DNA of 64,000 nt from Akebia trifoliata (Eukaryota; Streptophyta; Magnoliopsida; Ranunculales; Lardizabalaceae): contig CM030710.1 in the NCBI GenBank assembly GCA_017979445.1, positions 16,912,248 to 16,976,247 on the forward strand, written 5' to 3'. Every line of letters starts with the position of its first letter. Within the stretch, counting starts at the first letter, position 1. Under the pieces are notes generated by a model that searched no databases, was not told the DNA's origin, and saw only the letters and a program-made list of their open reading frames with translations. The position numbers were made by a program, and so were the translations under genes. Positions 47,130-57,994 of the stretch are shown here, one piece after another.

Positions 47130-47148
47130 TGGCGACTCCACTGGGGAC
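47130..47148 (+). promoter_or_regulatory. Primer-binding site complementary to tRNA-Arg
   Basis: TGGCGACTCCACTGGGGAC, one base after the 5' LTR. It is complementary to the CCA-tailed 3' end of plant tRNA-Arg(ACG), ...CCCCAGCGGAGTCGCCA, with one mismatch. A tRNA-Arg primer is typical of Ogre/Tat-lineage elements. Confidence 0.8.
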
Positions 47149-47339
47149 TATTGAGGATCAAACTTGAAAAACCCCAAGTATGGGAGCATTGCCAAGATGA
47201 CTTAGTATTTTTTTATTTAGTTGGATTTATTTTATTTATTTTTTCTGTTTATTTATTTTTTTGTCTTGATTATAGATGATTTTGGGCATTGCATTTTTTT
47301 TTTTTTTCAATTAAGGATCACTTTTTGATGACCCATAAA

Positions 47340-48150
47340 TAATGAAAGATTCAAATTGATGGAATGATGAAGGTTGGACAGAAATATTAAAACGTTTTTA
47401 GAGAATATTCTAGTGAGAATTAAGTCTGAGAGCCTATCAATAAAACATAGATCTCGTCGAGTAGATTAATTTAGAATCTGAGTTCACTTAATTTCGTTAT
47501 CGGAAGCCTTAGATATCATCGATGCAAGTTCAATCTGTAAATCTGGAATTATTTCTGAATGAAAGTTGGGACATCAACGTTAAAAATTTTTTACAGAATA
47601 TTCTAGTGAGAATTAAGTCTGGGAACCTCTTAATAAAACGTAGATCTCATCGATTAGATTAATTTAGAACTTGAGTTCACTCAATTTCGTTATCAGAAGC
47701 CTTAGATATCATCGATGCAAGTTCAATCTGTAAATCTGGAATTATTTCTGAATGAAAGTTAGGACAGCAATGTTAAAACTTTTTTACAGAACATTCTAGT
47801 GAGAATTAAATCTGGGAACCTATTAATAAAACGTAAATCTCATCGAGTAGATTAATTTAGAACTTGAGTTCACTCAATTTCGTTATCGGAAGCCTTAGAT
47901 ATCATCGATGCAAGTTCAATCTGTAAATCTGGAATTTTTTCTGAATGAAAGTTGGGACAGCAACGTTAAAACGTTTTTACAGAACATTCTGGTGAGAACT
48001 AAGTCTGAACATCTATTAATAAAATGTAGATCTCATCGAGTAGATTAATTTAGAACTTGAGTTCACTCGATTTCGTTATCGAGAGCCTTAGATATCATCG
48101 ATGCAAGTTCAGATTGTATTTTCCTAATTCACAGAAAATCTGAATTTATC
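47340..48150 (+). repeat. 193-bp tandem array, complete family A copy
   Basis: About four units; the marker GATGCAAGTTCAATCTGTAA recurs at 47521, 47714 and 47907, and its start at 48100, exactly 193 bp apart each time. The period and position next to the primer-binding site match copy 1 (6935-7870), so the array is an inherited part of the element. Confidence 0.95.
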
Positions 48151-48534
48151 TAATGTTGGCACAATTAATGTTCTTGAGAGTGAGCTCATCTCAACCATTG
48201 TCATTCTATCATCAATGTAACACCTATTGGAATCTCGATTTATTTTGGATCACCTAAAAGTGATCATTGATTGGACCTTAAAAATTATGCCTATTGCAAT
48301 GTTTGTTTGATCATTATCATATGCCATATTTATTGATTAATTTACCATGATCTTGCTTGAAATACATGATTGATGTTGATCGTAATGTTAATGTGCTTAT
48401 GTGATGGGAATAATGTGATCTTAATTGAATATTCATATGATTTGAATGATTTTGGTTTTGATTAAATGTATGATTGGTTTGATTGGATCCATGGGCCCAT
48501 TTGTTTGAAAAATGTCCCGGGCACACCCCACCCT

Positions 48535-48910
48535 GTTTTGCACACACCACATGCACGTTTACTATTTTACTCACTTACACGTCCCATTTAGCCAACGTGG
48601 CACTAGTGCGTGGCCCGGTCTCTTCGGAGATGCGACGTCATTCATGAAACCCACAACTCCAGTCACGTACCTTAGGGTATATCAAACTGGGGGCATTAAT
48701 ACCGTCTGATCAGGTGATTCTGAGAGATATATTGATGCACCCAGGCTGGGGCAACCTGAGCCTTTGTCCTATTGTAAGCCACACAGTCACATGTCCCGAT
48801 TGCCAACGTAGTACTAATACGTGGTCGGTCCCCTCGTGGGATGCCAAACCATTTATGAAAGCTACAACTCTTGACTCGTACCCGTAGGTATAAAAGGTAA
48901 TCTAAGTATA
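48535..48910 (+). repeat. Two diverged direct repeats inside the family A core
   Basis: GCCAACGTGGCACTAGTGCG (about 48590) and GCCAACGTAGTACTAATACG (about 48803) head matching segments 213 bp apart. Both continue through CGGTC-C-TCG-G-GATGC, CATTNATGAAA, ACAACTC and CGTACC-TAGG. An old internal duplication, also present in copy 1. The frame at 48512-48709 covers the first unit only. Confidence 0.75.
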
Positions 48911-51142
48911 TCAATTGCACTTCTTGGTCAAAACCGATGCCTAAGCAAGATCTTGCCCCGCTGTACCCTACTGTACGAGGGGGATAGACTACGTCTATTC
49001 TAGACGAGAGGTATTTAAGTGGGCCCTTGCTCAGCATTGTGCGCCACCTCTCAACTGGAGATCAAACTGGCTGTTTTTGGCTTCAGAGAAGTGAGTTGAG
49101 GTTTTAGATTATCACCTATACGGTATATCAGACCAAGTCACCACGTATCGAGAGGTATATAGGTGTGCTTGGGCAAGGGTGGCTAGATAAAAATGCATTG
49201 CACGTAGTAAACCTAGAGTCTAGAAGCCTTCCTATAGGTCACGACCCGAATTGACTATGGGTGTTCCTGGGTTGCTTTATTCAATCCAACCAACAGGTAG
49301 GTGGGCAGACCGATCCAGAATAATCAAACAAAACCCACAATATCGGTCCGACCCAATCGGTGAAATGTACCGATTAATTTGAACCACTTAAACCAGTTGA
49401 CCCAATGGACAAATGGATCAAACTGATCGATACCAAATCAGTTGGACTAATTGGTTTCACTTTTAAAGATCCAGACCACTTTATCTAGAAAGATTCGATC
49501 TTAAGATCAAATTAATTTATCTGATCAAAGGTTCAATCCCAATCAGGGGTAGACCCGCATCTAACCTTTCTCACTTTCTTGGTCACTATAGACTTATGGT
49601 GCATTTGGATTCGATTTTCCGCCAGAGGGCTAATTTATATCAAAATTTTAATCATGTGGTTAAGAGTGAAACATTCAGAGTCAATGATTAATCTTAGGTG
49701 CCCCTAAATGTTCTAAATCCTCATCTGTGTTATTTTGGATCCGTCAAAAGAGTTATCTAGTCAAAGTATCAGTGTTAAGTCCAAGTAGTCCATCCACCCA
49801 GAAGGACCTTCTCTCTTTGTAGATAATTGTCCCTGAGTTTTCTTTGAGTTTCAATCCAGTTTTTGTCAGTCTTTAAATCCAGTAGTCGAGTTTGTCAATC
49901 AATGTTTTTCAATTCCAATAAAATATAGAAGCTTCTGATTATCATACGTGTAATAATGATTTGAGCATAATATCTAACATGAGAAATGACTTAAAGTTCA
50001 CTAACCAAATTTGATAAATATTGGAATTAAAGAGTACACTCAAGAAGTGCAAATTGGTGATACATTATCCTCAAGAGAACATGAGAGAATAGTAAACTTA
50101 CTTGAGAAATTCAACAATATTTCTTGCATGATCTCATAAGGATATATGGATGAATTACACAAAAACATAGATCAAGTCAAGAGTGATTTCAAAGTCAAAG
50201 ATTATCGGTCAAAGATGATATAGCTGAAAGCATCAACAAAGATGCTAAGACTTACAAGTGGATCTACCATGTTTCTCACTCAAAAGAAAGAAGAGTTCTC
50301 ATTCGCAAAAGAATATAAGATTTTTTTTGAAGTTTGGAAAATGTTGAACAAGTCAACGTCAAATACAAAGAAGTCAATCACACTCAACTTTGTAAAAGAA
50401 GACTAAAGATTTCTCTTTATCATAAAAAGACTGAAGATTATTCATTCTCAGAAGAAGATTGAAGACTCATTTTCAAAAGAAGACCTTACTCGATAGAGCA
50501 ATCAAGACATTGAGTTTCTAAAACCTTGACCAAATCGATTAGTATTTCACAAAATGAGGCCTTCATTGGTCGAACCATTTTCCTATCTTACCAAGAAAAA
50601 GACAACTTTCTTTAGCCCCTCGCAGCCTTGAAAAATAAAATCAATAGCCTCTTCTTTCTAAACCACGCCGACCAACCTTGGGAAGGAATCTTAGTATGAA
50701 CTACGTTTTGACCTGATCCCAAAAGGAAAAAAAGAAATATTTGGGGTACGTAGGCAACCTGAGAAGTTACTTCAGGCCCGGTCATTAAAAGAAAAATGTA
50801 TTCTCTTAAGGAAAGTGTCATCCAAAAGAAAAATCTACTATTGAAATATTCAAAAGAAAATAATGTCAAACTAAGGGCATTAGAAAAAAGAATCAAAAGA
50901 ATTGATAAAAAGAAAAGAATGCCAAACTAGGGGCATTTAGAAAAAAAATCAAAATAATTGATAGAAAAAAGAGAATGTCAAACTAGGGGCATTTTGGGAA
51001 GTTGAGCCTTATATCTTTTCTTTCTAAACCACATCCTAAGCCCACCTATTAAATCCTCCTGAAGGCTAATTGACTCGGTTAAGGTGCAGGGAACTGAGAA
51101 GTTGTCGAGTTGGTTATACAAGATCATCAAGAAAAAAAGAGA

Positions 51143-51340
51143 AGCCTGCTAAGTCGAAAACCTGAAAAGGCGGCTTAGGCAAAATTTAGGGCATAACCAT
51201 AAGAAAAAAAGCCTGCTAGGTTGAAAACCTGAAAAGGCGACCTAGGCAAAAATCAAGGTATTATCAGAAAAAGAAAGAGCAAAGCCCGCTAGATTGAAAA
51301 CCTGAAGAGGCGATCTAGGCAAAAATTAGGGCATCATCAA
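51143..51340 (+). repeat. Triplicated segment of about 70 bp
   Basis: Three units starting GCCTGCTA or GCCCGCTA at 51143, 51211 and 51284, each with GAAAACCTGAARAGGCG and GGCAAAAATNAGGGCAT. Copy 1 has a single unit (about 3765-3800, opposite strand). The expansion is specific to this lineage. Confidence 0.85.
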
Positions 51341-52020
51341 ATGGGAGGAAAGGTCCCGTCAAGAAGAAAAATTCAGAAGGAAGCTTGTGCAGAAACTGCA
51401 GAACCATTCAAGCCACGATATTTGTCTTTTAGCCAAGAGCTCACATCCGACAAAGACAATATTGAAGTCGAAAAAAATCAGAAGTCATCTTGAACATTGT
51501 AGGATCTTCAAAAGTATGTTTACTTGTTCAAGTGTTCGCTAATGGAAGATGTAGAATCATCAACCACTTTGAAGAGGAAGATCTTTTATTCTAATATTTA
51601 TCAAGATTTTTTAAGTCCAGCTCAAGCATTTTTCAAAAGAAATTCGAAAGAAAATGATCAATTCTTTATTGCACATATGATAATCTTAAGAGTCTTAAAT
51701 TTAAGAGAATGTCAGTTCTTCTATCTATCATACATCAGAGTCCATATTTTTCAAGCGTAATCCATTCCATCAGTCTCGTAGTCAAGTCCCAATTAAAGCC
51801 AACCTTGAAACTAGGGGCATTTTTGAAGGTCATTTAATTCCAAAATTTTTGTTCTTAATCACATGATAAAAAGAAAATCATACAAAAGCTTAAAAGTCCG
51901 GCGAAACCTAATGATAATTACGAATCCAGATGCATGATAAGCCAATAAAGGCCTGATCTTTCAAACTTTGAGCTCGATTTTGAATCATATAATCAATTAA
52001 TAGGATTGTTTAAGTTCCTA

Positions 52021-52680
52021 TAAATCTAAGCCCGAGAAACGTGGCTTAGTAAGTTCGAGTCCGAGAAACGAGACTCCAACTTTTTTGAATCATAGAATGA
52101 ATGGGCTTGTTGAAGTGCCTATAAACCTAAGTTCGAGTCCGAGAAACGAGACTCCAACTTGTTGAATCATAGAATGAATAGGCTTTTTGAAGTGCCTACA
52201 AACCTAAGTTCGAGTCCGAGAAACGAGACTCCAACTTTTTGAATCATAGAATGAATAGGCTTTTTGAAGTGCCTACAAACCTAAGTTCGAGTCCAAGAAA
52301 CGAGACTCCAACTTTTTGAATCATAGAATGAATAGGCTTTTTGAAGTGCCTACAAACCTAAGTTCGAGTCCGAGAAACGAGACTCCAATTTTTGAATCAT
52401 AGAATGAATAGGCTTTTTGAAGTGCCTACAAACCTAAGTTCAAGTCCGAGAAACGAGACTCCAACTTTTTGAATAATATATAGGCTTTTTGAAGTGCCTA
52501 TAAACTTAAGTTCGAGTCCGAGAAATGAGACTCCAACGTTTTGAATCATAGGCTTTTTGAAGTGCCTATTAACCTTAGTTCGAGTCCGAGAAACGAGACT
52601 TCAATTTTAATAGGATTGTTTAAGTTCCTGCAAACCTTAGCCAGAGTCCGAGAAACGAGACTCCAGCTTTGTTTGAAATC
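52021..52680 (+). repeat. 77-bp tandem array, complete family A copy
   Basis: About eight to nine units; GTTCGAGTCC recurs at 52131, 52208, 52285 and 52362 (77 bp), shorter at both ends. Each unit contains GAGTCCGAGAAACGAGACTC, an inverted repeat. It lies some 440 bp before the 3' LTR. Tandem arrays near the 3' end are known in Ogre/Tat elements. Confidence 0.95.
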
Positions 52681-53106
52681 ATATTGCTAGGATTTAACGA
52701 AGTTCCTACAATGTTATAACTCCAATTACCTTTGTTAAACCTTGCTATGATTGTTTTCGTTGCATAAGTGCATCTCAATTTTGAATCATTATTGTCAGTG
52801 AGAGAAGATCTCTAGGACCTGGCACATTTTTACTTAGTTTCACACAGCATCACACCATTGCACACACGTGCACTTTTGCATCAGTCAGGGAGAATCTTCT
52901 AAAATTCGAGGATCTGACATCGTCAGTGAGAGTTCAAGCTCGAGGACCTGACAACCTTTTAGTTCGGGAAGAGTTTTACGCTCAAGGATCCGAACACCCT
53001 GACGAATTGCTAAATCAGGCTGCAAAATGAACTGTCACTAGCTTTGACATTCAGATATCGCACTATCTACCAAAATAGATTTGCTATCTATTTTGCTTCA
53101 ACCCTC

Positions 53107-53123
53107 TGCCAAAGAGGGGCATC
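53107..53123 (+). promoter_or_regulatory. Polypurine tract
   Basis: AAAGAGGGGC followed by ATC and then the 3' LTR. The expected position and composition for a plus-strand primer, though the three bases after it are not purines. Confidence 0.65.
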
Positions 53124-54887
53124 TGTAGACACCCCATTTTTGCTTCCGCCTGATTAATCAACTCGTCAACCCGATCGCAATGATTCCCAATGATGGATGT
53201 GTATTCCATTGCTTTATTTTGTTACCAGATATGTTTCAGAAATCCGGATGAGGTATCTCAAACTAACAAAACCTTAGAAACCACGCTACGCTAGGAAAAC
53301 ACGACCCCAGAAACATAGAAATCATCATCTTGCAGACCAGAAAGAAACTTCACGATAAAAATCACTAAAAATTACCAAATTACCAAAATATCCCTAACCT
53401 CAAAACAACCCTAGAGCCTACGTTACGCTTAGGAAAACTCTCTCGAACACATAAAATAACAAATCGGAACCAAATAAATCATTTCACCAATTTTAACAGA
53501 ATTTGACAAAATTACGAAAATGCCCCTCGTAAAGTTCACAACCATTTCACACAAAAAAACTTCATAAATAACAAAAACTAATATTTCCATTGAATTCCTT
53601 ACGAAAAATCGATTCTAAAACATCCTGGAACATTAAAAACCGACTTGAAACGTGAAAAGTCCTCTCCGGGGGTAAAACGGTAATTTCACAATTTTCATAA
53701 TTAAAAATTTCGAAATTAATAAATAAATATTAAATAATTAAAGTGAAACATTAATGAAATTAATTTAAAATTTTGAACCTAAAAAATCGATCAATCGGGT
53801 TCTCAGGCAAAATTGTTGAGGGTTCGTGAGATATTTCTTTAAGAACCCCTCAATTTGGGGGTCCAAAGAATTAAAGAAATAATGAAAGGGGCCTTCTCCA
53901 AAAATTAAAAGTAAATCAAGCAAGACTAAAGTCAAGGTATTAAAGTCAATCAAGTGAGACTGAAGTCAAAATTAAAGTCAATTAAGCAAGACTGAAGTCA
54001 AGTCAATCAATTAAGACTGAAGTCAAAACATTAAAAGTCAATCAAATAAGACCAAAAGTCATAATAGAATTCTAATTAAATAATAACTCTATCTAATAGA
54101 GTTCTAACTTAAAAATAATTCTACCTAAAACAATTTTAATTAAAACACAATTCTACCTAAAACAATTTTAATTAAAACACAATTCTATCTAAAATAAGTC
54201 TAACTAAAACACAACTCTAATTAAAAGATCTCTAACTAAACACTAACTCTATCCAAATCAACCCCTAAAAACATCTATAAATAGAAGTGCTCACACCCTA
54301 TTTTCGTATCAAATCATAAACCCTAGGAGAAGTAGGTCTAGAAGCTGCCCTATCCCCCCATAAACCCTAGTTTTGGAGCCCCAACTCCTTACCTAACATC
54401 CCCCTTTCAATTTTAGTCTAGAAAACCCCTAAAATCCCTCCAAAAACACTCCTAAATCCGCAACAAACTTGAAGAGTTCAGATTCAGAAACAAAGAGATA
54501 CCTTGATCTAGGAGATCCGAAGTTAAATCCGGAGACAGAACGAAGCAAGGGAGTACAGTACAAGGAATTTTTTTTGTCAGATCTGAGGGAGCAAAATCCT
54601 TGCTATCGGAAAGGTATGTATTTTTTTATATTTATTTTTATCTAGGTTTTAGCAATGTAATTTACTTGGGAAGTTAGTAGAGACCGGCTTTGGCCGGGCG
54701 GGGTTGGTGCCTAACACCTTCCAACCCCGTAACTTGATCCCCGAATTCAGATTTTTTATGGTAGATTAGTTCTTTTTATCCATGTTAGAGTCAGTTTGGT
54801 TCCTAGACCACAATAACTAGGTGGCGACTCCCAAACCTCAAGGGTCAAAAGCGGATCCGCGCACCCCGCGGATCGAGGGCGCTTTCA
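53124..54887 (+). repeat. 3' LTR of complete family A element
   Basis: 1764 bp, near-identical to 45367-47128. Followed by ATTAT, the right half of the target duplication (54888-54892). Confidence 0.97.
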
Positions 54888-55035
54888 ATTATGCAATGGG
54901 AAAAAATTCCCTTAAATTTTGGATTAGTTAATATTATGGACCCTAGATTTTTTTATAACCGTTAGTAGTAGTAACTCTAATGACATTAATATTTATAGTT
55001 TAAATGAAATTACATTAGCATTAGATGAAGAGTGA

Positions 55036-55525
55036 TGCTAAATGGACGGTGTTTTTGGCTAACACCCCAACCGTCCCTTTCTCTCTCTTGCCCATAGAGA
55101 AAAAAACAAAATTTCTGATTTAATCACAATGTGACATTCAAAAATATGATCCGATTGTAGAAGACAAAATTATATGAATTTTAAAATAGTTATTTTTCAC
55201 TGTTGAATTTTATTTTGAAATTTAGGTGTTAGGTGGTTGTCCATTTTCAACACCTTGGATTAAGCTTGAAAAATAATATTTTTTTTAATTTCTCTGTTTA
55301 GAATATGAATATTTTCATGAAATCTAAATGGTTGTGATATTGGACTGTCAATGTGGGCTCAATGACCCTTTTTAAAATTTGAAATCTAAAAAAATAAATA
55401 TGTGGGCAGCAAGCAAGAGAGAGAAGCTCTCTATTGTTGATGTCACTGCACCACATGTCAAACCTTTGTTGGGCTGTGAGCTAACACATCATAGGGCGTT
55501 GGCCAAAACCGATGTCCATTTAACA
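55036..55525. mobile_element. M3 putative TIR element, unit 2
   Basis: Duplicate of 32248-32737, same length, same inverted ends (TGCTAAATGGAC and GTCCATTTAACA). Confidence 0.6.
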
Positions 55526-55563
55526 TTTTTCATAAATAAACTTTCTCAAGAATATCTTTGGAG

Positions 55564-55840
55564 AGATTCTATTGCCACATCAATTTTTGCTAATACCACT
55601 CCAATTCATATGTAAATCAACAAAGAATTGAGCACATCTTGGGGTGGCATTAGCAAAAGTTGGTGTGGTAATAGTAGCTCCGTTCTCTATATTTGTAGAG
55701 GAATTATTTGAGAACAAATCTATTGCCACCCGAACTTTTGCTAACGCCACCCCAATTCATATGTAATATCACCAAGAATTAGCATACATCTTGTGTGGTA
55801 TTAGCAAAAGTGGGTGTGGCAAAAGAAGCTCTCTTATTTA
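55564..55840. mobile_element. Two M1 MITE-like hairpins, unit 2
   Basis: Duplicates of 32776-32893 and 32930-33043, at 55564-55681 and about 55720-55840, with a few substitutions. Confidence 0.8.
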
Positions 55841-56328
55841 ATTAGCTTTCTACGGTGGAGACTCGGTCTAAATTAAACTAGCAAGGTTGACTGGGTAGCG
55901 TTTGGAGACTGAGTATAGGATCTGCTTCATTGGACACTTAGAAAACTATGTGTCAATACATGAAGATGCATAAGTCGCCTGTGCAATGCAAAAGCAATTA
56001 TTAGAAATTAAGGAGCAGCATAACTGTAACATCATGAGAACTAGTCAATCCGATTGACTTGTTGAGAGTCTGGTCATGCAAGTTTGTCAAACCTAACCAT
56101 TCTCGAACATTATTAGTCATCCAATGACGTGTCTCCAACGAAAATATGTGGCCACATTCATAAGTTGGAATCCTTAAGGAATCTTTTCCCAACTCATTAA
56201 CCAAACTTTAAGCCCACATGGCCACACCTCAAAGTTGAAAGATGCATTGCAAAAATAGAGTAATTCAAACGACCCATATCTATAGCCAAAATTATATGGA
56301 CACAGATCAATGATCTGGTGATAATGGG

Positions 56329-57012
56329 TGTTGTGGGTACCTTTAGTCCCACATCCTATAAAATAAATAGAAAGGTGAGAATCTAAGTATAAATTTTCTT
56401 CCCTTAGAAACAACTCGAAAATATCTCCGACCTTTCTTTTCTTTTTTCTTCCTTAGTTTAGTGTGCATGGCACATGCTTAGGGATGACAATCCCCCCCCC
56501 CCCCCCCTACGTTGAATTTTTATAAATTTAAATAGTTTTGAAATTAAAAATGAAAATCGAGCGATGACTGTTTTGATATACCCAAACCCATCAACCCGTC
56601 AACCCACCCCAACTGATTTTTAAATATATATAGCCCTCATAAGAAATTTAGATTTGTATATTACATTCCTTACTCTTATTCATTTTTTCTTAGGATGTGC
56701 ATCTTCTAAATTATTATTAGGATTTGCTTTAATTAAAAACTTGGAGATTTTCAAATGTGATTAAGAAAAATGGGAAAAAAATAATTTGTGTTGAAAGGCA
56801 TGATGGGGTTGGGTTTTAGGAAATATTATTAGGGTGGTGACGGAAGTCAGGGTTGGTGCGAGTTCGCAATGAAGACAAATAATCGAGGCCAAGGCCAGGT
56901 TAAGCTAAACCTGGCCCAAACTCACACCATTTTCATCCTTACATGTGCTTCGGGTTTGCTACAATTTGTTTTGCCCTCTTCTTCGATTCATGCTTACAAT
57001 CTGGAATCTACA
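56329..57012 (+). repeat. Putative copia 5' LTR, unit 2
   Basis: Duplicate of 33539-34221. Contains a 15-C run at 56492-56506 where unit 1 has an interrupted C tract, showing slippage after the duplication. Confidence 0.55.
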
Positions 57013-57231
57013 ATTGCTATCAGCAGATCAAAGCTTCAACAGGGTTGTTGTCCTATTTTTGCATTATACATCTTTCGATTGCTAAATTGTAATTGCTTAA
57101 TATTGATTAGTTCAAATTAATTAGTACCAATCACTTTGTAATTTCCAAAAATGTAAAGGAAAATATTTTTGGTAACTTTAATTCGAATTAACAAAAATTG
57201 GCTCAAGTTAACCATTCAGAAAAATTAAAAA

Positions 57232-57989
57232 TTGTTTGATGGCTCAAACTTCAAGAGGTGGTAGTCTAAAGTGTTTTCTTACCTGACTCTTTTGCAATTG
57301 GTCGATATGGTATTCAAATCCACTCACGAATAAGAATTTGAAGTATGAACCTACTAGATCAGAAATAAAAAATAAATAAATGGAATCACTACAATTATCT
57401 TTGTTGAAATTATATCTTAAACGGTTTAATTCCTCGTTTATATGATGTGTATGTCCATTGTAAAATTGCTAACAAATTATGGGAGATGCTAGAAAAGAAA
57501 TACATTACAGAAGATGCGAGATCAAAGAAATTTTTTGTGGAGAGGTTTTTAGAATTTAAAATGGAAGATGAAAAATTAGTTGTGAGCCAAGTTAAGGAGT
57601 TACAACTAATGACCCATGAGATTCTAGTAGTAAGGTCAAATTTGTGGAGGTTTTTTAGGTTGCTTCTACTATAGAGAAATTACCACATGTGTGGAAAGAC
57701 TTCAAAACTAGCTTGATACATAAGAAAAAAGAAATGATCATGGAAGATCTGATTATTCAACTTCGTATAGAAGAAGACAATAAAGTTAATGAAATAAAAG
57801 AAAAGACCTTCAAATATAGATCCAAAGAAAATTTTATTGAAAGAAAGGGTGACAAATTTTAAAAACCCAAGTCCGATTTAAAAAAGAAGTCAGTTGATAA
57901 AATAAAAATCAAAGGTGACCTTAAAAAAAAACTAAAGGAAATTGCTTTTGTTTGTTGGAAACATGGGCATCTAGCTTGTTTCTATGATG
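57232..57989 (+). pseudogene. Ty1/copia gag remnant, unit 2
   Basis: Duplicate of 34440-35197. Here the zinc-knuckle-like VCWKHGHLACFYDE is readable in one frame directly before the solo LTR. The same frameshift after the 57447-57674 frame is present, so gag was dead before duplication. Confidence 0.85.
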
Positions 57990-57994
57990 AGAGG

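Larger units (their letters stand above)
45367..54887 (+). mobile_element. Family A non-autonomous LTR retrotransposon (LARD-like), complete copy
   Basis: 9521 bp: 5' LTR 45367-47128, interior 47129-53123, 3' LTR 53124-54887, with a 5-bp ATTAT target duplication. All cis signals needed for retrotransposition are visible: TG...CA LTR ends, a TATA box, a primer-binding site complementary to tRNA-Arg, and a purine-rich tract before the 3' LTR. The 6-kb interior has no gag or pol; its longest frames are under 115 codons and sit in repeats. In order it holds a 193-bp array, a conserved core with direct repeats, a long unique stretch, a roughly 70-bp triplication and a 77-bp array. By eye the two LTRs differ by about five substitutions and two 1-bp indels, so insertion was recent. 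It must be mobilised in trans, most likely by a Tat/Ogre-lineage element with the same primer (inference). Confidence 0.93.

Noticed and set aside
47130..47148. tRNA-Arg gene fragment
   Set aside because: Only the 3' complement is present, at the exact place of a retrotransposon primer-binding site.
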